Source: Alphaproteobacteria bacterium
GTDB lineage: Bacteria > Pseudomonadota > Alphaproteobacteria > Rhizobiales > Xanthobacteraceae
Length of the DNA: 64,000 nucleotides
Reading direction: 5' to 3'
Assembly (NCBI GenBank): GCA_016869215.1
Contig: VGEP01000024.1
Span: forward strand, 1 to 64,000
A model generated the notes under the pieces. The model saw only the letters and a program-made list of their open reading frames with translations, was not told the origin of the DNA and did not search any database. The translations under genes were made by a program, and so were the position numbers. Below are positions 24,661-33,082 of this stretch, piece after piece. How positions within the stretch are numbered: the first letter of the stretch is position 1; every line of letters starts with the position of its first letter.

Positions 24661-26013
24661 CTAGCCGCGCCCCCGCAGTTCCAGCACCCGGTCCACCATC
24701 TCGCCGGCCTGGCCGAGGTAGTTTGCGGGATCGCAGAGCTTCTCCAGTTCCGCGCGGCCGAGGTGCTTGGCGATCTCCTTGTTCTCGGCGAGCAGGTCCA
24801 CCAAGGGCCGCCCGGTCGCGACGACCTGGCGGCAGATGTCGTAGACGAGATCGTGCGCGTATTGCCGGCCGAGGTGAGGGCCGAGCCCCATCATCACCGC
24901 CTCCGACACGATCAGGCCCTTGGTGATGTCGAGATTGGCGCGCATCCGCTTTTCGTCGACCTGAAGTCCGGAGACCAGGAAGCGCGTCTGGGCGAGGCAG
25001 CCCGCGGTGAGCACGAAAATCTCCGGCAGGACGATCCACTCGATCTCCCACTGGCCGGTTGCACGCTCGTGGTCTTGCTCCATGGCGTTGAGCAGCGCCG
25101 TCGTCTGCGTGCGGATGACGCCGCTCTGTGCGGTGATATAGACGCAGGAAATCGGATTGCGCTTCTGCGGCATGGTGGACGACGAGCCGCGGCCCTCGTG
25201 GAACGGCTCGTAGACCTCCTCGACCTCGGTCTGCATCATCAGCTTCACGTCGAAGGCGATCTTGCCGCAGATGCCGGCGACGAGCGCAAGGAAGCAGCCC
25301 ACCTCCGCGATCCGGTCGTGCACGGTGTGCCAGGCGATTTCCGGCTGCGCCAGATCCAGTTCCTTCGCCAGCTCTACCTGCGTGCGCAGTCCGTCCTTGC
25401 CGAGCGAGGACAACGTGCCCGCAGCCCCGCCGAATTCGAACACCAGCACGCGCTCGCGCAATTGCTTGAGCCGCTGCTTGTGGCGCTCGAAGGCGGCGAG
25501 ATAGGTCGCGCATTTGTAGCCAAAGGTGATCGGCACCGCTTGCTGCAGGTTGCTGCGGCCGGCCATCACGGTATCGCGGTGTTTCTTCGCGAGCGCCGCG
25601 AGCGCGTCGGAGATCGCGTCGATGTCCTTCTCGATCAGCGTAAGGCTGTCGCGGATCTGCATGATCGTCGCGGTGTCGGTGATGTCCTGTGTGGTCGCGC
25701 CCCAGTGGCACCATTCGCCCAAGCCGCCCTTGCAGAGCTTCACGAGCTGCGCAACGACCGGCAGCACCGGATAGCCGATGCGCTCGGTCTCCTTCTTTAG
25801 TTTGTCGATGTCGAAGAACTCGAATTTGCAGTGCTTGACGATCTCGTCGCAGGCCTCCTGCGGAATGATGCCGAGCCGCGCCTGGGCGCGGGCGAGCCCC
25901 GCCTCGAAGTCGAGATACTTCTGGATCCGGCCGCCGTCGGACCAGATCTGCCGCATGGCCTCGTTGCCGAAGATGTCCTTGAAAATGGCGGAGTCGATGG
26001 TGCCTGCGGGCAT
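24661..26013 (-). CDS. Adenylosuccinate lyase/3-carboxymuconate cycloisomerase (PcaB)-family enzyme
   Basis: A 450-residue member of the fumarase/aspartase superfamily, which catalyse beta-elimination or the reverse through a tetramer with three-part active sites. The signature loop GSSSTMPQKRNP is complete, and HWGATTQDITDT supplies the conserved Thr/His region. The PcaB branch converts 3-carboxy-cis,cis-muconate to its lactone in protocatechuate breakdown; adenylosuccinate lyase is the other main branch. The catabolic neighbours favour a PcaB-like job, but other lyase reactions are possible. It follows the nine-gene operon after a hairpin at 26083 and precedes the CoxG-like gene by 149 bases. 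Confidence 0.85.
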   Translation of the reverse strand: MPAGTIDSAIFKDIFGNEAMRQIWSDGGRIQKYLDFEAGLARAQARLGIIPQEACDEIVKHCKFEFFDIDKLKKETERIGYPVLPVVAQLVKLCKGGLGEWCHWGATTQDITDTATIMQIRDSLTLIEKDIDAISDALAALAKKHRDTVMAGRSNLQQAVPITFGYKCATYLAAFERHKQRLKQLRERVLVFEFGGAAGTLSSLGKDGLRTQVELAKELDLAQPEIAWHTVHDRIAEVGCFLALVAGICGKIAFDVKLMMQTEVEEVYEPFHEGRGSSSTMPQKRNPISCVYITAQSGVIRTQTTALLNAMEQDHERATGQWEIEWIVLPEIFVLTAGCLAQTRFLVSGLQVDEKRMRANLDITKGLIVSEAVMMGLGPHLGRQYAHDLVYDICRQVVATGRPLVDLLAENKEIAKHLGRAELEKLCDPANYLGQAGEMVDRVLELRGRG

Positions 26014-26082
26014 GATGGGCCTTTCGTGTTGATACGCGCGCGTCTCTTAGCAAGGAGACCGGCAGGCTGTCATGGCCATACG

Positions 26083-26103
26083 CCGCCGTCCGCGGGACGG
26101 CGG
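26083..26103 (-). terminator. Hairpin at the end of the nine-gene operon
   Basis: CCGCCGTCC, a GCG loop, and GGACGGCGG make a perfect nine-base stem 38 bases beyond the stop of the Bug receptor gene. It lacks a T-run, as do many stops in high-GC genomes. Confidence 0.5.
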
Positions 26104-26140
26104 CGGTCCGGACGCGGCAGGCTTCGGGCAGTGACGGCGG

Positions 26141-27109
26141 CTACTTCGTCTTGATGCCGGTCTTGGCCACCAGCGCCCGCCATTTGGCGGTTTCGCTCTC
26201 GATGCGAGTCATCACCGCCTGCGGCGCGCCGGGCTCGGCTTCGAAGCCCTGCTTGCGCATGGCCTCCTGGGTTTCCGGATCGCTCAGCACGGCGGTCAGC
26301 TCGGCGTTGAGCTTGGCGGCGATCGCGTCGGGCGTAGCCGCCGGCAGCATGAACGCCATCCAAAGCGACACCTCGTAGTCCGGCACGCCGGACTCGATCA
26401 TGGTCGGTATGTCGGAAAGGGCTGCCACGCGCTTGCGCCCGGTGGTCGCAAGCGCCCGCAGCTGGCCGGAGCGGACGTTCTGCAGAACCGGCGCGATGGT
26501 GGCGAACTGCATCTCCAGCCGTCCGGTGACCATGTCGATCAGCGACTGCGACGAGCTCTTGTAGGGCACGTGCGTGATGTTGATGCCCGTCTGCGACGCG
26601 AACTGCGCGGTGCCGAGATGCGCGAGGCTGGCGATGCCGGCCGAGCCGTAGTTCAGCGTGCCGGGCTTCGACTTCGCCAGCGCGACCAGCTCCGGAATGG
26701 TTTTGGCCGGGAGCCCGGGCCAGACGACCAGCACGTAGGGCGCGGCGCCGATCATGCCGATCGGCTTGAAATCCTTGACCGGATTGTAGGGAAGAACGTT
26801 GCCGAGCGCGGGCGAGACCGCATGCGTGCTGCCGGTAACGAGGCCGATGGTGTAGCCGTCGGGCGCGGACTTCGCGGCGATGTCGACGCCGATGGCGCCG
26901 CTTGCGCCGGGGCGGTTTTCGACCACGATCTGCTGGCCGAGCCGCGTGCCGAGCTTCTGCACCAGGATGCGGCTGACCACGTCCGAACTTGCGCCGGCCG
27001 GGAACGGCACAATCAGACGGATCGGACGTTCGGGGTATGTCGCCTGCGCCACTGCCGGTGCGAACGGCAGCGCGACCAGTGCCAACAGGCCCAATGCGAT
27101 ACGCTTCAT
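26141..27109 (-). CDS. Bug/TctC-family periplasmic solute receptor (3 of 6)
   Basis: A 322-residue Bug receptor with a Sec signal ending near PAVAQA, then TYPERPIRLIVPFPAGASSD and KSAPDGYTIGLVTG, and the HVPYKSSSQS ligand loop. It is the last gene of the long minus-strand operon and overlaps the 2-hydroxyacid dehydrogenase gene by ATGA, with GGGAGG ahead of its ATG. An ABC importer is encoded in the same operon, so this receptor is the second ligand-binding protein of the unit and may have a sensory or alternative uptake role. Confidence 0.93.
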   Translation of the reverse strand: MKRIALGLLALVALPFAPAVAQATYPERPIRLIVPFPAGASSDVVSRILVQKLGTRLGQQIVVENRPGASGAIGVDIAAKSAPDGYTIGLVTGSTHAVSPALGNVLPYNPVKDFKPIGMIGAAPYVLVVWPGLPAKTIPELVALAKSKPGTLNYGSAGIASLAHLGTAQFASQTGINITHVPYKSSSQSLIDMVTGRLEMQFATIAPVLQNVRSGQLRALATTGRKRVAALSDIPTMIESGVPDYEVSLWMAFMLPAATPDAIAAKLNAELTAVLSDPETQEAMRKQGFEAEPGAPQAVMTRIESETAKWRALVAKTGIKTK

Positions 27110-28191
27110 GATGTGACCTCCCGTGCCAATCCCGTGATCAATTCTTCCAGATCGTTCAGTCCGTTGGAGCGCGGCGATCCGCCCATGTGCGGGACCAGGA
27201 TCACGTTGTCGATGGCGAGCAGCTCGTCGTCCTCGGCCATCGGCTCCTGATAGAGCGGGTCGAGCGCGAAGCCGCCGACGCGGCCCGAGCGCAACGCCTC
27301 GATCAGCGCGCCGCGGTCGACGATCGCGGCGTCGGACACGTTAACGATACAGGCGCCGGGTTTCACCTGCGCGAGCTCGTCGCGCCCGATCAGACCGCGT
27401 GTCGCGGGCGTCCGCGGCAGTTGCGGCGTTATCCAGTCGCTTTCGGCGAGCAGGGAGGGCAGCGGTGCGTAGCTCGCCTTCAGCGCGCGCTCTTCGGACT
27501 CCGAAAGCCGCGTGCGCTGCCAATAGAGCACGCGCATCTCGAAGGCCGCTGCGCGCAGCGCCAGTTCGCGGCCGATTTCGCCCAGCCCAATGATGCCGAC
27601 GGTCGAGCCGTGCAACGGCCGCAGGCCGCTCACGCGGGCGAAATTGGCGCCCGGAGTGTGGCGGCGGTCGAACGGCTTGAGCGTATACCCTGCCGCCGCG
27701 ATGCGGTCCGCGGTGACGACGCCGATCAGGCAGTCGAGCTTGCGCGCCAGCGCCAGGATCAGCGCGAAGGTCTGCTCGGCGCAGGACACGTTGGCGCGAC
27801 GACGGAGCGGCAGCACCTTGACGCCGCGCGCGGCGCAGGCCGCGGTGTCGATGTTGCGGAGAATCGCGCCGTATTTCTGCACGGCGCGCAGCTTTGGGCC
27901 GGCCGAGAGTTCTTCAGGACCGACGCGGAAGCCCTCCACCACCAGCGCGCAGGCGTCGCCAAGCTGCGCGCGCATCTCGTCCGCGGACGTGACCAGCCGC
28001 ACGTCCGCGGGATAGAGCCCCGGCGATCCGGCCCGGACGCGCTCGCACCAGCCGGCGAAATCGGGCTCGTCGACCGACATGAAATCGGCAAAGGCCGCAT
28101 GGCGCTCCGCGGGTGTGCCCGGGTCGAGCACGATCTGGATCAGCCGCGTGAACGGGTCGTCCTCGACGACGATGATGGGCTTGCCGGGCAT
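27106..28191 (-). CDS. D-isomer 2-hydroxyacid dehydrogenase-family protein, catalytic Arg replaced
   Basis: A 361-residue NAD(P)-dependent dehydrogenase homologue. The nucleotide-binding fold carries GIIGLGEIGRELALRA, the conserved Glu lies in DPLYQEP and the catalytic His in VPHMGGSPR. The loop that normally reads N-x-S/A-R-G and provides the substrate-binding Arg reads NVSDAAIVDRGAL, so Arg is Asp and Gly is Ala; I confirmed this on the nucleotide sequence. It may bind a different substrate or use the Arg six residues later. Start ATG 28191 follows GGAG. It lies 14 bases after the carboxymuconolactone-decarboxylase-like gene. Confidence 0.85.
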   Translation of the reverse strand: MPGKPIIVVEDDPFTRLIQIVLDPGTPAERHAAFADFMSVDEPDFAGWCERVRAGSPGLYPADVRLVTSADEMRAQLGDACALVVEGFRVGPEELSAGPKLRAVQKYGAILRNIDTAACAARGVKVLPLRRRANVSCAEQTFALILALARKLDCLIGVVTADRIAAAGYTLKPFDRRHTPGANFARVSGLRPLHGSTVGIIGLGEIGRELALRAAAFEMRVLYWQRTRLSESEERALKASYAPLPSLLAESDWITPQLPRTPATRGLIGRDELAQVKPGACIVNVSDAAIVDRGALIEALRSGRVGGFALDPLYQEPMAEDDELLAIDNVILVPHMGGSPRSNGLNDLEELITGLAREVTS

Positions 28192-28205
28192 GGGTCGGCT
28201 CCGGC

Positions 28206-28739
28206 TCAGCTCTGGCGCGGCTCGAGGTCGATCCGCAGCGCCGTGGTGACGCGATTGTGCATGATATAGGTGCCTGCGAGCACCGTGAGCTCCACCACCT
28301 CGCGCTCGCTGTAGTGCTTGCGCACGGCGTTGAACACGTCGTCGGGCACCTCCGGCGCGGCGACGATGGCGTCGACGTAGCCGAGTGCGGCCCGCTCGGC
28401 CTCGCTGAAGAACTTCGAACCGCGCCAGTCCTTGAGCGCCTCGCACTCTTCCAGGCTGACGCCGTCCGGCACCGCAATGGACGGCACGTGCTGCTGCAGC
28501 GCGTAGGCGTATTTCACCGTCTGCGCGATCCGCACGATCGCGATCTCGCGCAGCCGCGGCGGCAGCTTGGTCTTCCAGCGGATCGCGCCGATGTGCTCGA
28601 ACCACGCCATGCAGACCGTCGGCGTGTGCAGCAGCAGCTTGTAGACGTTGATCAGCTTGCCGCGCGCGCCCTTGATCTTGGCGATCTCGGCGGCGAGCTC
28701 AGGATGGTCCTTCTCCTCGATGTACGATACGCGGGCCAC
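28206..28739 (-). CDS. Carboxymuconolactone decarboxylase-family protein
   Basis: A 177-residue helical protein of the CMD/AhpD superfamily. The core helix reads LREIAIVRIAQTVKYAYALQQHVP; the redox CxxC of AhpD is absent, so it belongs with the PcaC-like, non-peroxidase members. Such proteins decarboxylate 4-carboxymuconolactone or act in related lactone steps. It starts with GTG directly after the TAA stop of the CoA-transferase gene, with GGGAGG five bases upstream, which supports this start. The neighbouring muconate-cycloisomerase-like gene makes a role in aromatic-acid breakdown likely. Confidence 0.86.
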   Translation of the reverse strand: MARVSYIEEKDHPELAAEIAKIKGARGKLINVYKLLLHTPTVCMAWFEHIGAIRWKTKLPPRLREIAIVRIAQTVKYAYALQQHVPSIAVPDGVSLEECEALKDWRGSKFFSEAERAALGYVDAIVAAPEVPDDVFNAVRKHYSEREVVELTVLAGTYIMHNRVTTALRIDLEPRQS

Positions 28740-29912
28740 TTACGCCTCCCCAATTTCTCTTAAGATTTCCTCGGTGTGCTCGCCGACTTTCGGCGGTGCG
28801 CGGTCGGCCGCGGCTCTGCGGCCGTCGATGGTCATCGGCGAGCGCACGCTCGGGATCGAGCCGCCCTTGGCGTCCTTGTGCGGTAGGTCGAGCCGCATGC
28901 CGCGCGCGATCACCTGCGGATCGGCGAAGGCGTCGGCGATGGTGTTGATCGGGCCCGCTGGCACGCCGGCCTTTTCGAATTCGTCCGCAAGCCCGGCTTT
29001 GGTGAACCGCTGCGTCAGCTCGCTGAGGCGCGGAATGAGAGTCGCGCGGTTCACCACCCGGCCGGCGTTGGTCGCATAGCGTTCGTCTCTGGACATATCG
29101 GGATCGCCGAGGATCGCCATCATCTTCACGAACTGGCTGTCGTTGCCGCAGGCGATCAGCACGTGGCCGTCGGAGCACGGGAACGTCTGATACGGCACCA
29201 CGGCGGGATGGGCATTGCCCATGCGCTTCGGCGGCGTGCCGGAGACGAGATAGAACAGCGCCTGGTTGGCGAGCACGCCGACGAGCGAGTCCATCAGCGC
29301 CATGTCGATGTAGCTGCCCTTGCCGGTGGTCTCGCGCTCCTTGAGCGCAGCAGTCACTGCCAACGCCGAATAGACGCCGGTGAACACGTCGGCGAAGGCG
29401 ACGCCGAGCCGCATCGGCTCGCCGTCGGCGGGGCCGGTGATGTCCATGATCCCGCTCATGCCCTGCACCAGCAGGTCGTAGCCCGCGCGGTGCGCGTAGG
29501 GGCCGTCCTGGCCGAAGCCGGTGATCGAGCAATAGACCAGGCGCGGGTTGTCAGCGGCGAGGTTCTGGTAGTCGAGCCCGTATTTCTTCAAGCCGCCGAA
29601 CTTGAAGTTTTCGATCACGACGTCGGAGCGCGCCGCGAGCTTCCGCACCACGCGCTGGCCGTCCTCGGTCTCGAAATCGACCGCGATCGAGCGCTTGCCG
29701 CGGTTGCAGGCGAGGTAATAGGCGGAGGCCAGCCGGCCGCCGTCCTTGTCCTCCATGAACGGCGGGCCCCAGCCGCGGGTGTCATCGCCCGCGCCCGGGC
29801 GCTCGACCTTGATCACCTCGGCGCCGAGATCGGCCAGCGTCTGGCCGCACCAGGGGCCGGCGAGAATGCGCGCCAGTTCCAGCACGCGGATGCCACTCAA
29901 CGGACCGGGCAT
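28740..29912 (-). CDS. Class III CoA-transferase (CaiB/BaiF family), copy 1
   Basis: A 390-residue transferase that moves CoA between carboxylic acids through an aspartyl-CoA intermediate. Family features are the start LSGIRVLELARILAGPWCGQ, DLGAEVIKVERPG and the catalytic Asp region SYIDMALMDSLVG. It is five bases behind the enolase-superfamily gene and directly abuts the next gene, so it is in the middle of the operon. A closely similar second copy lies at 46391. The acyl donor and acceptor are unknown; formyl-CoA, succinyl-CoA and aryl-CoA relatives exist. Confidence 0.92.
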   Translation of the reverse strand: MPGPLSGIRVLELARILAGPWCGQTLADLGAEVIKVERPGAGDDTRGWGPPFMEDKDGGRLASAYYLACNRGKRSIAVDFETEDGQRVVRKLAARSDVVIENFKFGGLKKYGLDYQNLAADNPRLVYCSITGFGQDGPYAHRAGYDLLVQGMSGIMDITGPADGEPMRLGVAFADVFTGVYSALAVTAALKERETTGKGSYIDMALMDSLVGVLANQALFYLVSGTPPKRMGNAHPAVVPYQTFPCSDGHVLIACGNDSQFVKMMAILGDPDMSRDERYATNAGRVVNRATLIPRLSELTQRFTKAGLADEFEKAGVPAGPINTIADAFADPQVIARGMRLDLPHKDAKGGSIPSVRSPMTIDGRRAAADRAPPKVGEHTEEILREIGEA

Positions 29913-29917
29913 TTCGG

Positions 29918-31066
29918 CTACTTCACCCGGAAGCGCTCGACGGCGCGCTCGTCGACCTCAATCCCAAGGCCGGGGCCTTGCGGCAGCGCGACCAGCCCGT
30001 CCTTCAGCGGCAGCGGACGGCGCACGATGTCCTCGCCGAGATAGAAGTGCGTGAGGCTCACGCCCCAATCGGCCTTGGGCACCGCGCATGCGAGATGCAG
30101 TGCCGCCGCGCTGGAGATGCTCGACTCGGCGATCTTGGCCGCGATGTTCACCGACAGGCCGAGCTTCTGGCACAGCTTCCCGGCTTCGACCGCGGCCGAG
30201 ATGCCGCCCAGCTTGATGAGTTTCAGCGACACGCCGCGTGCGCCGGCCGCCGCGCTGGTCCGGATGTCGGCGAACGAGTGAATGCCTTCGTCGATTCCGA
30301 TCGGGACTTTGGTGGCGCGGGTGAGCTTCTTCAGCCCGTCGATGTCGTCGTAGGCCAGCGGCTGCTCGACGAACATCAGCCGCGCCTTGCGCGTGCCTTC
30401 GGCGTAGGCCTTGGCCTCGGCGAGCATGAGCCCGCAATTGGCGTCGGCGCAGAGCGTCGTCTTCGGCAGCGCCGCGCGCACGGCATGCGCGATGGCGATC
30501 TCCTGCTTGAGCGGCTTGACACCGACCTTGAGCTTGAAGAAGTCGAAGCCTAGCCGGCGCTTTTCGTGCGCCTCGGCGACGTCCTCGTCGGCGGTCTTGT
30601 TGCCCAGCAGCCACATCGGCTTGACCACCTCGCGGCGCGGTCGCGCGACCAGATCGATCAGGCGCGTTCCGGACGCACGCCCGGCGAGATCGAGCAGCGC
30701 CATCTCCAATGCTGAATGCGCGCCGCCGTTGCCGAGCAACGCCTGATGCAGCCGCGGGCGCAGCGAAGGCCATTCGCGGGCGTCCTGGCCGACCAGCATG
30801 GGACCGAGATGGTCGCGCACAGCGGCGACCAGCCCGCCGAGCGTGTCGCCGGTCATGGTCGGCGCCGACGCGGCCTCGCCCCAGCCGACCTGGCCGCCGG
30901 CCGCCTCGACCCGGACCAACAGGTTCTCCGCGGTCGAGACGGTGGCGTTCGCCATTTTCATCGGCGATTTCAGCGGCAGAGCCACCGGGATGGCGTCGAC
31001 GCGGCGGATAATCAACGGCGCCTGTGCGAGCCGCTCGGACTTGTCCGTTCGGGCGAGGACGTTCAC
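29918..31066 (-). CDS. Mandelate racemase/muconate lactonizing enzyme-family protein
   Basis: A 382-residue enolase-superfamily enzyme that forms an enediolate at a divalent metal. The first acid/base Lys pair is in FFKLKVG, the metal ligands are in DANCG, VEQPL and GIDEGIH, and the second Lys is in SLKLIKLGG, the arrangement of the muconate-cycloisomerase subgroup. It might lactonise a muconate or epimerise an acid. I chose the GTG at 31066 (VNVLART), with GGGG upstream and 19 bases after the permease stop; the track frame from 31129 would run into the permease gene. Co-transcribed with an ABC importer. Confidence 0.86.
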   Translation of the reverse strand: MNVLARTDKSERLAQAPLIIRRVDAIPVALPLKSPMKMANATVSTAENLLVRVEAAGGQVGWGEAASAPTMTGDTLGGLVAAVRDHLGPMLVGQDAREWPSLRPRLHQALLGNGGAHSALEMALLDLAGRASGTRLIDLVARPRREVVKPMWLLGNKTADEDVAEAHEKRRLGFDFFKLKVGVKPLKQEIAIAHAVRAALPKTTLCADANCGLMLAEAKAYAEGTRKARLMFVEQPLAYDDIDGLKKLTRATKVPIGIDEGIHSFADIRTSAAAGARGVSLKLIKLGGISAAVEAGKLCQKLGLSVNIAAKIAESSISSAAALHLACAVPKADWGVSLTHFYLGEDIVRRPLPLKDGLVALPQGPGLGIEVDERAVERFRVK

Positions 31067-31085
31067 TTGATACCCCTGTTCGGGA

Positions 31086-31982
31086 TCACACCTTGAAGCG
31101 TGGATCCAGGTAGTCCCGCAGACTATCACCGAACAGGTTGAAGGCGAACACCGCGAGGCTGATCATCGCGCCGGGGAACAGGATCATCCACGGCGCCTCG
31201 CGGTAGAAGTCGGCCGCGTTGCCCGACAGCATCAGGCCCCAGGCTGCGGTCGGCTCGGTGACGCCGAGGCCGAGGAACGACAGCGAGGCTTCGGCCAGGA
31301 TCGCCTGCGCGATGAAGGCCGTCAGCATGATCAAGTATGGCGCCACCACGTTGGGCGCCATGTGGCGGAAGATGATGCGACTGTGCGAGTAGCCGGCCGC
31401 GCGCGCGGCGTCGACATAGGGCATCACGCGCACCGAGAGCGCCGCGGCGCGGACCACACGCGCCACGCGCGGAATGATCGGGACGGCGATGGCGATGATC
31501 AGGTTCACGTCGACGCCGCCGACCACGAACTTTCGCACCGCCGCGACCACGACCAGCGCCAGCACGATCAGCGGGAAGGCCAGCAGGATGTCGACGAACC
31601 GCTGGATCCAGTCGTCGATCTTGCCGCCGAAATAGGCCGAAGCGATACCGAGGATCGCGCCAACGGTGGAGCCGACGAACGACGAGGTGAAGCCGATCAC
31701 CAGCGCCGTGCGCGAGCCGTAGATCAGCCGCGAACAGATATCGCGCCCGAACGCGTCGGTGCCGCACCAGTGCTCCCACGAGGGCGCGGCCAGGATGCCG
31801 GCGAAGTCGATCGCCAGCGGATCGTAGGGCGCAACCCACGGCGAGAAGATGCCGGCGAACATCATCACGACGATGATGAAGAAGCTGATCGCGCCGAGCG
31901 GCTGCTGGCGGCAGAACTCCAGATACGGGTTCGGCGCCTTCGGAATGGCCGTATCGGCGGCCGTAGGGGTGGCGATCGTCAT
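31086..31982 (-). CDS. ABC transporter permease, DppC-like
   Basis: Inner-membrane permease of the peptide/opine/nickel importer class, 298 residues. It has the N-terminal OppC-type segment, GTDAFGRDICSRLIYGSR, and the ATPase-docking loop around YVDAARAAGYSHSRIIFRHMAPN (EAA-type motif). Its ATG overlaps the dppB-like stop by four bases. With the partner permease, fused ATPases and receptor upstream it forms a complete importer. Confidence 0.93.
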   Translation of the reverse strand: MTIATPTAADTAIPKAPNPYLEFCRQQPLGAISFFIIVVMMFAGIFSPWVAPYDPLAIDFAGILAAPSWEHWCGTDAFGRDICSRLIYGSRTALVIGFTSSFVGSTVGAILGIASAYFGGKIDDWIQRFVDILLAFPLIVLALVVVAAVRKFVVGGVDVNLIIAIAVPIIPRVARVVRAAALSVRVMPYVDAARAAGYSHSRIIFRHMAPNVVAPYLIMLTAFIAQAILAEASLSFLGLGVTEPTAAWGLMLSGNAADFYREAPWMILFPGAMISLAVFAFNLFGDSLRDYLDPRFKV

Positions 31983-32935
31983 GTGTCGTACCGGATGCGC
32001 GGATCGAACACGGCGTACAGCAGGTCGATGATGAGATTGACGAAGACGTAGAAGCCCGCGATCAGCATCACCATGCCCTGGATCAGCATGAAGTCGTTGC
32101 GCGACACGCTCTGCACGAACAGCTGGCCGATACCGTTGAGGTTGAACACCTGCTCGGTGACGACGAGGCCGCCGATCAGGAAGGTGAATTCCAGGCCGAT
32201 GACGGTGATCGCGGGCAAGAGTGCATTGCGCAGCGCATGCCGCGAGATGACGAGCTTCTCGTACACGCCCTTGGCGCGCGCGGTGCGGATGTAGTCCTCG
32301 TTCAGGACTTCCAGCAGCGAGGAGCGGATCATGCGCGCCACCACCGAGCAATAGCGGTAGCCGACCGCCATGGCCGGCCAGATCAGCTGCTTGAAGTTCT
32401 CCCAGGGGTCGACGTAGATCGGCGTAAACGTGATCGGCGGCAGCCAGTTGAAGAATGCCAATAGACTCAGCATGAGCAGCATGCCGAACCAGAACGAGGG
32501 GATTGACAGCCCGCCGATGGTCAGAATCCGGACCAGGTAGTCGATCCAGGTATCGCGGAACAGCGCCGCGAGCGTCCCCATAGGCACCGCCAGCAGCACG
32601 GCGATGAATGTCGCCATCAGCGCGACCTGGAGCGACAGCTCCAGCCGCAGCATGATCTCCTCCATCACCGGGCGCTCGGTCCACATCGAGATGCCGAAGT
32701 CGCCCTTGGCCATGTTGACCATCCACTCCCCGAACTGGGTGAGCAGCGGCCGGTCGAGGCCCAGGCGCTTGCGTTCGGAGTCGATCACCTCCTGGGTGAC
32801 GTTGCCGCCGTCGCCGCGCAGCTTCACCTCGACGATGTCGCCTGGAACCACGCGCAACATGAAGAACACGAGCACCGCCACGCCGAGCAGCGTGGGGATC
32901 ATCAGCAGGACGCGGTTGATGGTGTAGCGCAGCAT
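31979..32935 (-). CDS. ABC transporter permease, DppB-like
   Basis: The other permease half, 318 residues with six helices. It begins MLRYTINRVLLMIPTLLGVAVLVFFMLR, the usual DppB start, has the ERKRLGLDRPLLTQFGEWM periplasmic stretch, and the EAA-type loop YIRTARAKGVYEKLVISRHALRN. It follows the receptor gene across a 147-base gap that carries two palindromic repeats, which could tune expression between receptor and membrane parts. Confidence 0.93.
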   Translation of the reverse strand: MLRYTINRVLLMIPTLLGVAVLVFFMLRVVPGDIVEVKLRGDGGNVTQEVIDSERKRLGLDRPLLTQFGEWMVNMAKGDFGISMWTERPVMEEIMLRLELSLQVALMATFIAVLLAVPMGTLAALFRDTWIDYLVRILTIGGLSIPSFWFGMLLMLSLLAFFNWLPPITFTPIYVDPWENFKQLIWPAMAVGYRYCSVVARMIRSSLLEVLNEDYIRTARAKGVYEKLVISRHALRNALLPAITVIGLEFTFLIGGLVVTEQVFNLNGIGQLFVQSVSRNDFMLIQGMVMLIAGFYVFVNLIIDLLYAVFDPRIRYDT

Positions 32936-32950
32936 CGTCTCGGTCTCGTG

Positions 32951-33069
32951 TCCCGGGCCCAGCGCAGCACGACAGTGATGCGCTGCAGACCCGGGATCCA
33001 GCTTTCCTTGTCTTGTTAACCGGGGCCCCGGATCAGCGGCGCACCGCTTGCGCGCTGCGCCGCGTCCGG
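32951..33069. repeat. Two palindromic intergenic repeats (family A)
   Basis: Copy one (32951-33000) runs TCCCGGGCCCAGCGCAGCAC to CCCGGGATCCA; copy two (about 33021-33069) runs CGGGGCCCCGGATCAGCGG to CGCGTCCGGA. Both are imperfect hairpins and the first is the inverse of the repeat at 16521-16578. They sit inside the operon, between the receptor and permease genes, where such elements often protect the upstream mRNA part. Confidence 0.7.
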
Positions 33070-33082
33070 AACACAGGATCGC

